This document shows, one piece after another, positions 27,113-36,577 of a stretch of DNA of 64,000 bases (its first letter is position 1; the number at the start of each line of letters is the position of its first letter). This stretch comes from Isoalcanivorax pacificus W11-5. GTDB taxonomy: Bacteria; Pseudomonadota; Gammaproteobacteria; Pseudomonadales; Alcanivoracaceae. The notes below the pieces were generated by a model, which worked only from the letters and a program-made list of their open reading frames with translations, ran no database searches and was not told where the DNA came from. Where the stretch lies: contig NZ_CP004387.1 in assembly GCF_000299335.2 (NCBI RefSeq), positions 434,001 to 498,000 of the forward strand. The letters are read 5' to 3'. Both the position numbers and the translations under genes were made by a program.

Positions 27113-27202
27113 CGTCGGACGCAAAAGAAGAAACACACGACGAGTCGTGGAGGTCGGACGTTCCGGTTTTCAGCGTCCGACGTCCGACGTCCAACGTCCG
27201 AC
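27092..27202. repeat. GACGTC-repeat inverted pair between hemY and hemH
   Basis: Two 31-base arms (27092-27122 and 27172-27202) built of TCGGACGT/TCTGACGT units are inverted copies with 29 of 31 positions matching, separated by 49 bases that contain a further small hairpin (CACGAC with GTCGTG). The pair lies between convergent hemY and hemH, could form a very strong hairpin in either transcript and probably ends both. Related units occur at 34382-34413 and 56632-56663. Confidence 0.85.
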
Positions 27203-28219
27203 CCACCCCGCAACCACTGGCCCCACCAAATCCGCCAGCGCCTCAATATGCGCCGACGTAGCATTCAACGCCGCAATATACTCATAACGCTCGCCACCGC
27301 TTTCCATGAAGTACTCACGGTTTTCCTCACCGATTTCCTCGATCGTCTCCAGGCAATCCGCCGAAAAGCCGGGGCAGAATACCTGCACCGAACGCACGCC
27401 CTCACCCGGCAGGGCTTTCAGGGTGTGGTCGGTGTACGGCTTGAGCCATTCCTCGCGGCCGAAACGGGACTGAAAGGTGGTCAGGCACTCCTCCTCCGCG
27501 AGCCCCAGTGCGGCCCTCAGTTTGGCAGAGGTGGCCAGGCACTGTTGCTGATACGGGTCGCCCTGGGTGACGTAGCGTTTGGGGATACCGTGGTAGGACA
27601 GCAGCAGGCGATCTGCACGGCCATGCTCGGCCCAGTGGGTGCGTATGCGCTCCGCCATCGCCTCGATATACGGATCAAAATCGTGATAGTCGCTGATGAA
27701 ATGCAGGCTCGGCACCCAGCGCCGGCGGCACAGGTCGGCGTTGACCGCATCCAGCGTCGAGCCACCGGTGGAGCCGGAATACTGGGGATACAGCGGCAGC
27801 ACGATCAGCTGCGTGACGCCCGCGCGCTGCATGGTGTCGAGCGTGCTGCTGATCGAGGGCGTGCCATAGCGCATGGCGAACTCCACCACCAGCTCATTGC
27901 CGAAGCGGGCGTGTAACGCCTCGCGTAACGCGCTGCACTGGTCTTCGGTATGAAACATCAGCGGCGAGCCACGCTCGGTCCAGACGCTGGCGTAGGCTTT
28001 TGCGGAACGCGGTGGGCGAATCACCAGGATCACCAGATTCAGCACCAGCCACCAGATCAGTCGTGGCACTTCCACCACCCGCGGGTCGGACAGGAACTCG
28101 CGCAGGTAGCGGCGCAATGCCGGCGTGGTCGGCGCGTCCGGTGTGCCGAGATTGGTGATCAGGACGCCGATGCGTCCGCTGTCGCCGGTAAGCAGGTCGG
28201 CACTGCCGCGATAGGCCAT
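27170..28219 (-). CDS. hemH: Ferrochelatase
   Basis: A 349-residue enzyme inserting Fe2+ into protoporphyrin IX, the last heme step. Conserved parts: GVLITNLGTPDAPTTPALRRYLREFLSDPRVVE, MRYGTPS, PLYPQYSGSTGGST, the catalytic histidine in SYHGIPKRYVTQGDPY, and CPGFSADCLETIEEIGEENREYF. GGAG stands ten bases before the ATG. The final residues (RWTSDVGR) are encoded by the right arm of the GACGTC repeat. Convergent with hemCDXY, it completes a local heme cluster, though hemE, hemF/N and hemG are not here. Confidence 0.95.
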   Translation of the reverse strand: MAYRGSADLLTGDSGRIGVLITNLGTPDAPTTPALRRYLREFLSDPRVVEVPRLIWWLVLNLVILVIRPPRSAKAYASVWTERGSPLMFHTEDQCSALREALHARFGNELVVEFAMRYGTPSISSTLDTMQRAGVTQLIVLPLYPQYSGSTGGSTLDAVNADLCRRRWVPSLHFISDYHDFDPYIEAMAERIRTHWAEHGRADRLLLSYHGIPKRYVTQGDPYQQQCLATSAKLRAALGLAEEECLTTFQSRFGREEWLKPYTDHTLKALPGEGVRSVQVFCPGFSADCLETIEEIGEENREYFMESGGERYEYIAALNATSAHIEALADLVGPVVAGWVGRWTSDVGR

Positions 28220-28287
28220 GGGGCTGTGTCTCCGGTGAACAAGGGCTGGCGATGATTATCCCTGCTGCGGCAAGCCGGCGTGAACCG

Positions 28288-29304
28288 TCAGCCGCGCGGG
28301 GCGTAGTCGAACACGTCGGAATGCATGTTGTCGGCGGGTACACCGGCCCCGGCCAGCGCATCGAACACCGCCCAGGCCATCGGCGGTGAACCGCCAATAT
28401 GAAATTCCGCTGCGGCCGGGTCGCCCAGGTCGGCCAGCACGGCTTCGTGTACCAGTCCGCTGCGGTAGGCGGTGTCAGCGCTTTCTGACAGTACCGGCAC
28501 ATAGCGCAGATTGTGCGCGGCGGCCCATTGCAATGGCAGGGCAGGCAGATAGAGATCGGCTTCGGTGCGGGCGCCCCAGTACAGATGGATGGGGTGTTGA
28601 AAACCGCTGGCCAGCAGGTGCTCGATCATTGCCTTGGCCGGTGCGAAGCCGGTGGAGCCGCAGATGAACCAGACCGGCCTGTCCGGCAGTGTCTCGCCAA
28701 TAAAGCGTTCGCCGAACGGCAGCCGTGCGCGCACCAGGCTGTCCTGGCGCAGTGCCTCGATCACGTCCAGCGACGGCGGGTTTTCGGCGTTATGGCGCAC
28801 ATGCAGTTCGATGTCGCGGCCGCCGGGGGCGTTGGCAATGGAAAAGGCACTGTCGCCGGCGGGCAGGGCCAGCATCAGATACTGCCCGGCGTGCCAGCGC
28901 AGTTTGCGGCCGGCCGGCAGGCGCAGCATGACACGGCTGACGTCGTGGTTCAGGGTATCAATGGCGGTGATCTGGCAACTGACGTCGGAAACCGGCAGCT
29001 CTCCCGGAGCGGTGATGTCGGGCACGGTGATCTCGCAGTCCTCAAGGGCGTGGGCGACGCAGTATAGCACCCGCGCCGCGTCGGCATCGCCCGCATACAC
29101 CGTGCGGGTATTGCTTGCCAGGTTACCGATGCGCTGGGTCAGGCTGCCGTGCAGCAGGGTGCCCTGGCAGCGCAGGCAATTGCCATTGCGGCAGGCGCTG
29201 GGAAAGCCGAAGCCGGCGCGCTGGCCGGCTTCGAGCAGGGTGTCTCCGGCGTTGGCGAGGTACTGCCCCTTGCCGGTGACGATGATGCGAAAGGTGTCGG
29301 GCAT
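28288..29304 (-). CDS. 2Fe-2S ferredoxin-NAD(P)H reductase (CDP-6-deoxy-glucoseen reductase type)
   Basis: A 338-residue flavoprotein: an N-terminal plant-type 2Fe-2S ferredoxin domain with cysteines in CRNGNCLRC and a fourth in VLYCVAHAL, a FAD-binding barrel (GQYLMLALPAGDSAFSIANAP), and a NAD(P)H domain (WFICGSTGFAPAKAMIEHLL, HLYWGART). It resembles reductases annotated as CDP-6-deoxy-3,4-glucoseen reductase and the reductase parts of oxygenases. There is no partner oxygenase or dehydratase here. Its ATG overlaps the TGA of the upstream MAPEG gene by one base, so the two form a unit. The electron acceptor is unknown. Confidence 0.83.
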   Translation of the reverse strand: MPDTFRIIVTGKGQYLANAGDTLLEAGQRAGFGFPSACRNGNCLRCQGTLLHGSLTQRIGNLASNTRTVYAGDADAARVLYCVAHALEDCEITVPDITAPGELPVSDVSCQITAIDTLNHDVSRVMLRLPAGRKLRWHAGQYLMLALPAGDSAFSIANAPGGRDIELHVRHNAENPPSLDVIEALRQDSLVRARLPFGERFIGETLPDRPVWFICGSTGFAPAKAMIEHLLASGFQHPIHLYWGARTEADLYLPALPLQWAAAHNLRYVPVLSESADTAYRSGLVHEAVLADLGDPAAAEFHIGGSPPMAWAVFDALAGAGVPADNMHSDVFDYAPRG

Positions 29305-29687
29305 CAGGCACTCATGATGAACATCGCGGCGATCAGGCCCATGCCGGCGAACCACACCAGTGAACGCAGCGTGGCCCAGTCGGCGATATAGCAGATGCCG
29401 AACAGCAGGCGGCTGGCTACCCAGGCGATGGCCAGGCAGTCCAGCGTGGCTTGCGGGAGGGTGCCGACCATCTGTGCCACCAGCACGGCGGCGAGAAACG
29501 CCGGCGTCACTTCAAAACTGTTCTGCTGCGCCCAGTGCGCGCGCTTGCGCGAACCTTGCAGCCCTTCCAGGAATTCGCGCGGGTTGTGATTCTGTTTCGG
29601 GCCGAAGTCACCGCGGAACTTGGCCAGTCCGGTAAACACATAGGGCAGGAAAATGGCGACAAGCATGCACCAATAGGCAGTGGTCAT
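29304..29687 (-). CDS. MAPEG family membrane protein
   Basis: A 127-residue protein with about four membrane helices. The segment NPREFLEGLQGSRKRAHWAQQNSFE followed by TPAFLAAVLVAQ is the glutathione-transferase-like MAPEG signature (RAHWAQQN.FE..P). Family members conjugate or use glutathione on lipid substrates; in bacteria most are uncharacterised. It is read just after the double DsbA-like gene (20-base gap) and overlaps the ferredoxin-type reductase start by one base, suggesting one operon from ilvD onward. Confidence 0.88.
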   Translation of the reverse strand: MTTAYWCMLVAIFLPYVFTGLAKFRGDFGPKQNHNPREFLEGLQGSRKRAHWAQQNSFEVTPAFLAAVLVAQMVGTLPQATLDCLAIAWVASRLLFGICYIADWATLRSLVWFAGMGLIAAMFIMSA

Positions 29688-29707
29688 GATCGAATCTCTC
29701 CGTGTGA

Positions 29708-31036
29708 TCAGGCGTTGTTGTGATATTCAGGCGAGGACGTGGGTGCCCCGTTTTCCTGAAGGGCCTGCTCCAGCAAGGCGAAGCGATCCTGGCCCCAGCA
29801 GAGGGTGCCATCAATGCGCAAGGTTGGCACGCCCCAACTGCCGGCGGCGAGCATTTCGGCCCGATTGGCCTCGGCGCGTTCGCGCCAGCCGTCGTCGTTG
29901 AGCCAGCGTTTCGCGCGGTGCCAGTCCAGCCCGGCGGCCACGCACAACGCATGCAGGCCATTGTCGCTGGCGGCGTTGATGCCCTGGCTCCAGATGCCTT
30001 CGCCAGCAGCGGCCAGCCACTCGCGCAGGCGGCCTTCTTTTTCGGCAAACGGCCACAGTGCCATGCAGCGTTCCACGCCGGTGCCGACCGGGTCGCACAC
30101 GCGGCCGAACGGGACCTTGTGCAGTGCAGCTTCGCGGGCGGCGTCGCGCAGAATATAAAAACGTTTCGCGCTGGGCACCGCGAGGCCACGCATCACCATC
30201 GGCAACACCGGGCGGATATCCAGCGTCAGGCGGTAGTGATCGGTGAGTGCGAACACGCGTGACAGCGCCACCCAGGAATACGGGCTGCGGAAGGAGTAGA
30301 ACAGCGTCAGCGTGCGGCCGCTGGCGTCGGATGCCGGCGTCGGCAGCGACAGATATTTGGCACGGCCATAGGGCGTGGGCCAGGCGCTGCGCTCGCCCAG
30401 TCCGAGCCCCTGCAAGCGCTCGGCGAGGTGATCGAGCCGGTCGATGCCCCAGTACCATTCGCCGCCGTAGCGCAGCATGGCGGACAGATAATGGCCCTCT
30501 CGCAGGTAGCTGTCGCGGCGTGCTTCCATTGCCAGCCGGGTCTGGTCCAGCGGCAGCGGGGCATGGGCCTGGACCAGCGGCGTCAGGTCGTGGCCATGCC
30601 AGAGAGCGCTGAAGACTTCCGCAGCAATACTGAAGAACGCCGGGTCCTGTTCGTGGCGCAGCAGGATGGCGCTGGCGAGCAGGCTGCGCTCATGATCGGG
30701 CAGGGCAAGGGCGTCGGGAAATACCAGTCCATGCAGCGCCGCCAACGTCTGTGCGTCCCGGGCGGCGAGCGGGCCGAGCAGTTCCGGATGCGGGGTCATC
30801 TGCGCATCCAGATACAGCATCACATGAGGCCGCACCTGCACGCCGAAATGCGCGGCGAAGGCGGGCAACACCTGTATCAACAGCCAGGAGTACGGATCGT
30901 CGACGCGCAGCCAGACATCCATGATATGCGGCTGGCGGGTGAGACGCCGGCGCAACTCGGCGCGGCGGCGGTTCAGATCCCGCAGGCCCTGGCTGGTGAG
31001 CAAGGCTGCCAGCCAGGGCATGAGGATTGCTTTCAT
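29708..31036 (-). CDS. Double DsbA-like (HCCA isomerase-type thioredoxin-fold) protein
   Basis: A 442-residue protein of two tandem DsbA-like units. Each starts with the glutathione-dependent isomerase motif: DPYSW near residue 60 and SPYSW near residue 258, each followed by the helical insert; the second has the familiar C-terminal WGVPTLRIDG...WGQDR with cis-proline. There is no CXXC pair in either half, so it is not an oxidoreductase of the DsbA kind and more likely a glutathione transferase/isomerase (2-hydroxychromene-2-carboxylate isomerase type). The ATG at 31036 lies one base after the ilvD stop, indicating coupling. The substrate is unknown. Confidence 0.8.
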   Translation of the reverse strand: MKAILMPWLAALLTSQGLRDLNRRRAELRRRLTRQPHIMDVWLRVDDPYSWLLIQVLPAFAAHFGVQVRPHVMLYLDAQMTPHPELLGPLAARDAQTLAALHGLVFPDALALPDHERSLLASAILLRHEQDPAFFSIAAEVFSALWHGHDLTPLVQAHAPLPLDQTRLAMEARRDSYLREGHYLSAMLRYGGEWYWGIDRLDHLAERLQGLGLGERSAWPTPYGRAKYLSLPTPASDASGRTLTLFYSFRSPYSWVALSRVFALTDHYRLTLDIRPVLPMVMRGLAVPSAKRFYILRDAAREAALHKVPFGRVCDPVGTGVERCMALWPFAEKEGRLREWLAAAGEGIWSQGINAASDNGLHALCVAAGLDWHRAKRWLNDDGWRERAEANRAEMLAAGSWGVPTLRIDGTLCWGQDRFALLEQALQENGAPTSSPEYHNNA

Positions 31037-31037
31037 G

Positions 31038-32888
31038 TCAGTCAGCGCCGATCTGAGAGAGATCGCGTACCGCGCCACGGTCGGCGCTGGTGGTCAGCGC
31101 CGCGTAGGCTTTCAGTGCAGTGGAGACGCGCCGGGTGCGCATTTCCTTCGGCTTCCAGGCCAGGCCGCCACGGGCTTCCATCTGTGCGCGGCGGTGCGCC
31201 AGTTCTTCGGTGCTGACCTGCAGTTCGATGGTGCGCTGCGGAATGTCGATATGAATCGTGTCGCCTTCCTGCACCAGTGCAATGGCGCCGCCCTCGGCGG
31301 CTTCCGGTGACGCGTGGCCGATGGACAGGCCGCTGGTGCCGCCGGAAAAACGGCCATCGGTAAGCAGCGCACAGGCTTTGCCCAGGCCTTTCGATTTCAG
31401 GTAGCTGGTCGGGTAGAGCATTTCCTGCATGCCCGGGCCGCCTTTCGGGCCTTCGTAGCGGATCACCACCACATCGCCGGCGACGATCTGGTCGGCCAGA
31501 ATTGCTTTCACGGCGGAGTCCTGGCTTTCGAACACGCGCGCACGGCCGGTGAACACCAGAATGGAGTCGTCCACGCCGGCGGTTTTCACGATGCAGCCGC
31601 GCTCGGCGATGTTGCCGTACAGCACGGCCAGGCCGCCGTCCCGGCTGTAGGCATGTTCCAGGTCACGGATGCAGCCTTCGGCACGGTCGGTGTCCAGTGA
31701 CGGCCAGCGGGTGTCCTGGCTGAACGCGGTCTGCGTCGGGATGCCCGCCGGGCCAGCGGTGAACATTTTTTTCACCGCTTCGTCGCTGGTGCGCATGATG
31801 TCGAAGCGTTCCAGCGCCTCGCCCATGGTGGGCGAGTGCACGGTGGGGATGTCCCGGTGCAGCAGGCCGGCACGATCCAGTTCGCCGAGAATGCCCATCA
31901 CGCCGCCGGCGCGGTGTACGTCTTCCATATGATATTTCTGTGTCGCCGGCGCCACTTTCGACAGGCAGGGCACTTTGCGCGACAGGCGATCAATGTCGCT
32001 CATGGTGAAGTCCACGCTGCCTTCCATGGCCGCCGCCAGCAAATGCAGCACGGTGTTGGTGGAACCGCCCATGGCGATGTCCAGGGACATGGCGTTCTCA
32101 AACGCCTCAAACGTGGCGATGTTGCGCGGCAGGGCGCGCTCGTCGTTGTCGCGGTAATAACGCTCGGCCAGTTTCACCACGGTGCGGCCGGCTTCCAGGA
32201 ACAGTTGCTCGCGGTCGGCGTGGGTAGCCAGCAGTGAACCGTTGCCCGGCAGGGACAGGCCCAGCGCTTCGGTCAGGCAGTTCATCGAGTTGGCGGTGAA
32301 CATGCCGGAACAGGAGCCGCAGGTGGGGCAGGCGCTGCGCTCGTATTCGGCCACGGTCTCGTCGTCCACGCTGTCATCGGCGGCGATCACCATGGCGTCG
32401 ACCAGATCGAGTTTGGTGTCGCTCAGCTTGGTCTTGCCGGCTTCCATCGGACCGCCGGAAACGAACACCACCGGAATGTTCAGCCGCATGGCGGCCATCA
32501 GCATGCCCGGGGTGATCTTGTCGCAGTTGGAGATGCACACCAGCGCATCGGCGCAGTGGGCGTTGACCATGTACTCCACCGAGTCGGCGATGATGTCGCG
32601 GCTGGGCAGCGAATACAGCATGCCGTCGTGGCCCATGGCGATGCCGTCGTCCACGGCGATGGTGTTGAATTCTTTTGCCACGCCGCCGGCCCGCTCCACT
32701 TCGCGGGCGACCAGCTGGCCCATGTCCTTCAGGTGCACGTGGCCGGGCACGAACTGGGTGAAGGAGTTGGCGATGGCGATGATCGGTTTGCCGAAGTCGC
32801 CGTCCTTCATGCCGGTGGCGCGCCACAGCGCGCGTGCGCCGGCCATGTTGCGGCCGTGGGTGGATGTCTTGGAGCGATAGTCTGGCAT
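31038..32888 (-). CDS. ilvD: Dihydroxy-acid dehydratase
   Basis: A 616-residue iron-sulfur enzyme, the same length as E. coli IlvD, dehydrating dihydroxy-acids in valine, leucine and isoleucine synthesis. Motifs: [23 protein letters not shown] at the start, cluster cysteines in [15 protein letters not shown] and [39 protein letters not shown], and [23 protein letters not shown] near the C terminus. The gene is first in a tight minus-strand series that continues with the double DsbA-like, MAPEG and reductase genes. ilvE, the last step of the pathway, is at 41411. Confidence 0.97.
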   Translation of the reverse strand: MPDYRSKTSTHGRNMAGARALWRATGMKDGDFGKPIIAIANSFTQFVPGHVHLKDMGQLVAREVERAGGVAKEFNTIAVDDGIAMGHDGMLYSLPSRDIIADSVEYMVNAHCADALVCISNCDKITPGMLMAAMRLNIPVVFVSGGPMEAGKTKLSDTKLDLVDAMVIAADDSVDDETVAEYERSACPTCGSCSGMFTANSMNCLTEALGLSLPGNGSLLATHADREQLFLEAGRTVVKLAERYYRDNDERALPRNIATFEAFENAMSLDIAMGGSTNTVLHLLAAAMEGSVDFTMSDIDRLSRKVPCLSKVAPATQKYHMEDVHRAGGVMGILGELDRAGLLHRDIPTVHSPTMGEALERFDIMRTSDEAVKKMFTAGPAGIPTQTAFSQDTRWPSLDTDRAEGCIRDLEHAYSRDGGLAVLYGNIAERGCIVKTAGVDDSILVFTGRARVFESQDSAVKAILADQIVAGDVVVIRYEGPKGGPGMQEMLYPTSYLKSKGLGKACALLTDGRFSGGTSGLSIGHASPEAAEGGAIALVQEGDTIHIDIPQRTIELQVSTEELAHRRAQMEARGGLAWKPKEMRTRRVSTALKAYAALTTSADRGAVRDLSQIGAD

Positions 32889-32952
32889 GTCGGTTCTCAG
32901 TGTCAGTGGTTCAGTTTGCTCAGGTCGGTGTCGTGGCGGCAGGGCCGCGACG

Positions 32953-34281
32953 TCAAAGCTGTTTGCGAAATACTTTCGAGTTGCGCTGGTAGTTGTACAG
33001 GCTCTTGCGCTCGCCCGGCAGTTCGTCCACCGGAATCGGCGCGAAGCCCTGTTCCTGGAACCAGTGCGCGGTCAGGGTGGACAGCACATACAGCGTGTGG
33101 ATGCCCTGGCTGCGGGCGCGCTTCTCGAGATGCTCCAGCAGCTTGCGGCCGCGGTCGGCGTTGCGGTAGTCCGGGTGCACGGCAACGCAGGCGATCTCGC
33201 CGGACTGGCCGTCGTTGAACGGATACAGGGCCGCGCACCCGATCACCATGCCATCGCGCTCGGTGATGGTAAAGCGCTTGATCTCGGCTTCCAGCCGCTC
33301 GCGCGAGCGGCGCACCAGGGCCCCGGCGGCTTCCAGGGGCTCGATCAGTTCGAGGATGCCACCGACGTCTTCGATATAGGCGCCGCGCACGTTCTCGTAG
33401 TTTTCCCGGGTCACCAGCGTGCCGCAGCCGTCGCGGGTGAACAGCTCGCGCAGCAGTGCACCGTCCTCGCGGAAATTGACCAGGTGCGCGCGCGCCACGC
33501 CGTTGCTGGCGGCGTGGCAGGCGGCGGTGAGTTGCCGCTCGGTGGTCGGGTTCTGGATGATCTCGCGGGCCAGCAGTTGCCCGGCCTCCTGCGGCGAGAT
33601 TTCGCGCACCAGCCGGCCATCGGCATCCACCACGCCGGTGTCTTCGCCGAGGTAGATGATCTTGTCGGCCTTCATGGCGATGGCGGTGGTCGAGGCCACT
33701 TCCTCGGAGTTCATGTTGAACAACTCGCCGGTGGGCGAGCAGCCGATGGGCGAGAGCAGCACAATGTTGCCGTCATCCAGCTGGCGGCGGATGGCGTCCA
33801 CCTGCACCCGGCGTACCTCGCCGGTGTGCTGGTAGTCGAAACCGTCGCGCACGCCGACCGGCTTGGCGATGACGAAGTTGCCGGACACCACCTGGATGCT
33901 CGCGTTGTGCATCGGCGAGTTGGCCAGCCCCATGGAGAACAGCCCCTCGATACGCAGCCGCACGGCGCCGACTGCGTCCAGCGCGGCCTCCAGCGCAGCG
34001 GCATCGGTGATGCGGGTGTGACGCTCGAAGCGGGTATAGATGTTCTGCGCCGACAGTCGCGCGCTGATCTGCGGGCGGGCGCCGTGCACCAGGATCAGCC
34101 GGATGCCCAGGCTGTTGAGCAGCGCCAGGTCATGGATGATGTGGTGGAACCCCGGCTCCTGCACCGCCTCACCGGAAATCATCACCACGAAGGTGCGGCC
34201 CCGGTGCGCATTGATATAGGGCGAGGAATTGCGGAACCAGGCGACGTAGTCCTGCGTGGCGTCCCGGGCGGGCTGATCCAT
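32953..34281 (-). CDS. argA: N-acetylglutamate synthase
   Basis: A 442-residue enzyme making N-acetylglutamate from glutamate and acetyl-CoA, the entry to arginine synthesis. The N-terminal amino-acid-kinase-like domain ([37 protein letters not shown]) binds arginine for feedback inhibition, and the C-terminal GNAT domain ([42 protein letters not shown]) is catalytic. Length matches the bacterial two-domain enzyme. It lies upstream of ilvD on the same strand with a 64-base gap. In Pseudomonas argA is also near gshA and the pit/DUF47 genes. Confidence 0.96.
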   Translation of the reverse strand: MDQPARDATQDYVAWFRNSSPYINAHRGRTFVVMISGEAVQEPGFHHIIHDLALLNSLGIRLILVHGARPQISARLSAQNIYTRFERHTRITDAAALEAALDAVGAVRLRIEGLFSMGLANSPMHNASIQVVSGNFVIAKPVGVRDGFDYQHTGEVRRVQVDAIRRQLDDGNIVLLSPIGCSPTGELFNMNSEEVASTTAIAMKADKIIYLGEDTGVVDADGRLVREISPQEAGQLLAREIIQNPTTERQLTAACHAASNGVARAHLVNFREDGALLRELFTRDGCGTLVTRENYENVRGAYIEDVGGILELIEPLEAAGALVRRSRERLEAEIKRFTITERDGMVIGCAALYPFNDGQSGEIACVAVHPDYRNADRGRKLLEHLEKRARSQGIHTLYVLSTLTAHWFQEQGFAPIPVDELPGERKSLYNYQRNSKVFRKQL

Positions 34282-34381
34282 GGGATAGAACCTGCTGCGT
34301 TGAGTGTGCGACAGGCAAGTATAGATCAGCGGGGCCGGGGCTGTAATGCGGCGCCGGGCGCCAGGGGGGCTTGAGCTTTTC

Positions 34382-34413
34382 GCGTCAGACGTCCGACGTC
34401 AGACGTCCGACGC
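34382..34413. repeat. GACGTC-repeat element downstream of pit
   Basis: Two tandem 14-base units GTCAGACGTCCGAC bounded by GC at each end, 11 bases beyond the pit stop codon and 100 bases before the argA start. Same unit type as the elements at 27.1 kb and 56.6 kb; here it is a direct repeat with an internal palindromic character instead of a long inverted pair. Confidence 0.8.
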
Positions 34414-34423
34414 GCCACTCAAA

Positions 34424-35689
34424 TCAGCCAAAGATGCCGGTAAGCATGTAGAAGAACAGGATCGACAGGCCGGCGCCGGCCGGCAGGGTCACGATCCAGG
34501 AGGTGAAGATGGTGCTGATCACGCGCAGGTTCAGTGCGCTGATGCCGCGCGCCATGCCGACCCCGAGCACCGCCCCCACCAGCGTGTGGGTGGTGGAGAT
34601 CGGCAGGCCGATACCGGAGGCGATCACCACGGTGGAGGCCGCGCCCAGTTCGGCGGCGAAGCCACGGCTCGGGGTCAGCTCGGTGATCTTGCTGCCGACC
34701 GTGCTCATGACCCGGGCGCCGAGGATGGCCAGGCCGAACACGATCCCCACCGCGCCGAGCAACAGCACCCAGTTTGGCACCGCCGCCTGGGCCGCCACAT
34801 CACCGCCAGTGGACACGACCGAGTAGATCGCGGCCAGCGGGCCGACCGCGTTGGCCACGTCATTGGAGCCGTGGGCAAAGGCCATGGCACAGGCGGTGAA
34901 GATCATCAGTACCGCGAACAGCTTCTCCACATTGGCGAAGCGGAACTGTTTTGCCGCCTGCGCATCGGGCTTGATGCGGGACAGCAGGGTCGCACCGACC
35001 GCGGCCACTACCAGGCCGGCAATGACCGCCGACAGCACGCTGGCCGGCGTGCTCATGTGCAGCCCGACGTGCTTGAGCCCCTTGGTGAACGTCACCATGG
35101 CGACCATGAAGCCGGTCATGAACATGTAGACCGGCACATAGCGCTTGGCCTGGGCATACGGGTCATCGGTGTTGAGGATCAGCTTCTGCACGCTGCGGAA
35201 CAGGGCGTAGGAAATGACCCCGGCAAACAGCGGCGAGATCACCCAGCTGGCGACGATGTTGCCCATCTTGTCCCAGTGCACCACGTCCATGCCGATGCCG
35301 ACCGCCGCGAAGCCGACGATGGCACCGACGATCGAATGCGTGGTGGACACCGGCCAGCCGAAGGCGGACGCCACTACCAGCCAGATGCCGGCGGCCAGCA
35401 ACGAGGCCATCATGCCGTACACCAGCAGGTGGGGGGTGTCCGCCATGACCTCGCTGTCGACGATGCCGGAGCGGATGGTCTGGGTCACTTCACCCCCGGC
35501 CAGGTAGGCGCCGGCGGCTTCAAAGATGATCGCGATGATGATCGCCTGCTTCACGGTCAGCGCACGGCTGCCGACCGAGGTGCCCATGGCGTTGGCGACG
35601 TCGTTGGCGCCGATGCCCCAGGCCATCAGAAAGCCGAAGGCGCAGGCCAGGACGAGAATGGTGGTGCTGTTGGCGATGATGATATCCAT
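34424..35689 (-). CDS. pit: Inorganic phosphate transporter, Pit family
   Basis: A 421-residue inner-membrane carrier with about ten hydrophobic segments. The duplicated PHO-4 signatures are visible: GANDVANAMGTSVGSRALT near residue 28 and GSNDVANAVGPLAA near 275. Pit proteins import phosphate with a proton, usually as a metal-phosphate complex. Fourteen bases downstream of the DUF47 gene stop, so the pair is an operon; DUF47 proteins are PhoU-like partners thought to control such transporters. Confidence 0.93.
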   Translation of the reverse strand: MDIIIANSTTILVLACAFGFLMAWGIGANDVANAMGTSVGSRALTVKQAIIIAIIFEAAGAYLAGGEVTQTIRSGIVDSEVMADTPHLLVYGMMASLLAAGIWLVVASAFGWPVSTTHSIVGAIVGFAAVGIGMDVVHWDKMGNIVASWVISPLFAGVISYALFRSVQKLILNTDDPYAQAKRYVPVYMFMTGFMVAMVTFTKGLKHVGLHMSTPASVLSAVIAGLVVAAVGATLLSRIKPDAQAAKQFRFANVEKLFAVLMIFTACAMAFAHGSNDVANAVGPLAAIYSVVSTGGDVAAQAAVPNWVLLLGAVGIVFGLAILGARVMSTVGSKITELTPSRGFAAELGAASTVVIASGIGLPISTTHTLVGAVLGVGMARGISALNLRVISTIFTSWIVTLPAGAGLSILFFYMLTGIFG

Positions 35690-35703
35690 GCTGCACGACG
35701 CTC

Positions 35704-36384
35704 CTAACTGGCCACGAGGCGGTGCAACTGGCCACCGACTTTATGCGCGCGGTCGGCCAGGTCGCCGACCCACTCAATGATCTTGTAGAGGAAGATCACA
35801 TCCACCGGCGGCCAGTCTTTTTCCAGGCCATAGAGAATGGCGCGGATCTCGATCTGCTGGCGGTCGGTCTCACGCTCGAGGTTGTCCAGCTCTTCGATCA
35901 TGTCCTCGATCATGCGCACTTCCGGGCCGCCGAAGCCGGTTTCCAGCAGCTCGTCCAGCTCGTTGATGGCCTTCAGGGCCTGCGCGGAGGTGTCGATGGC
36001 GCGCTGTACGTAGGCCAGCATCTGCGGGGCCAGCGGGGCGGGCAGGGTCATGCGGCGGCCGAGCATCAGGCCGGCGATGTCCTTGGCCTTGTTGGCGACC
36101 CGGTCCTGGATGCTGATCAGCTCCAGCAGGTCGGTACGCGGCATCGGCAGGAACAGGCTGTTCGGCAGGTTGAGCCGGAACTGCTTCTTCATCTCGTCGG
36201 CTTCGTTTTCCAGCCGGGTGATCTGTTGCTGCAATGCATTGCCGCGCTCCCAGTCGTTGTCGATGGCGGCCTGAAAGAAGGCATCCAGCTCGCTCACGCA
36301 CTGCTGCACGGTCTCGTAGTGTTTCTGTAGAGGCTTGATGGGTGAACGGCCGAACAGGCCGGCTATAGAGCTGCCCAGGGACAT
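35704..36384 (-). CDS. DUF47 (TIGR00153) PhoU-like protein
   Basis: A 226-residue helical-bundle protein of the TIGR00153/DUF47 family. Recognisable: FGRSPIKPLQKHYETVQQCV, LENEADEMKKQFRLNLPNSLFLPMPRTDLLELISIQDRVANKAKDIAGL and the C-terminal WPPVDVIFLYKIIEWVGDLADRAHKVG. It presumably regulates the phosphate transporter encoded next. The ATG at 36384 is preferred because GGAG lies nine bases upstream. Divergent from the secretion ATPase gene, as with the homologous genes in Pseudomonas. Confidence 0.92.
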   Translation of the reverse strand: MSLGSSIAGLFGRSPIKPLQKHYETVQQCVSELDAFFQAAIDNDWERGNALQQQITRLENEADEMKKQFRLNLPNSLFLPMPRTDLLELISIQDRVANKAKDIAGLMLGRRMTLPAPLAPQMLAYVQRAIDTSAQALKAINELDELLETGFGGPEVRMIEDMIEELDNLERETDRQQIEIRAILYGLEKDWPPVDVIFLYKIIEWVGDLADRAHKVGGQLHRLVAS

Positions 36385-36577
36385 GATGTGGCTCTCCGTC
36401 ACATAGGGAGGGGTGCGGGCGCGAGTATAGGGGCAGCCACCGGATATTTCACCTTTGTGACATCACTCCCTGCGGGGGCGATGACGGGCAGCCTGAGGCC
36501 GGGTACAGTTGCCGGATAAGAAGAATGTCGCAGTCCGTCTGGGGCGACAGCAGGGATCATCGGAGGAGAGAACGCCC

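Noticed and set aside
27092-27202. CRISPR-like array
   Set aside because: The TCGGACGT units are short, uneven and arranged as an inverted pair; there are no regular repeat-spacer intervals and no cas genes.
34346-35707. 453-codon open frame opposite pit
   Set aside because: Antisense shadow of the Pit membrane protein; the sequence is Gly/Asp/His-rich without recognisable features.
36509-36577. ATG start at 36509 for the secretion ATPase
   Set aside because: No ribosome site in front of it, whereas the GTG at 36578 has GGAGGAG at the right distance.
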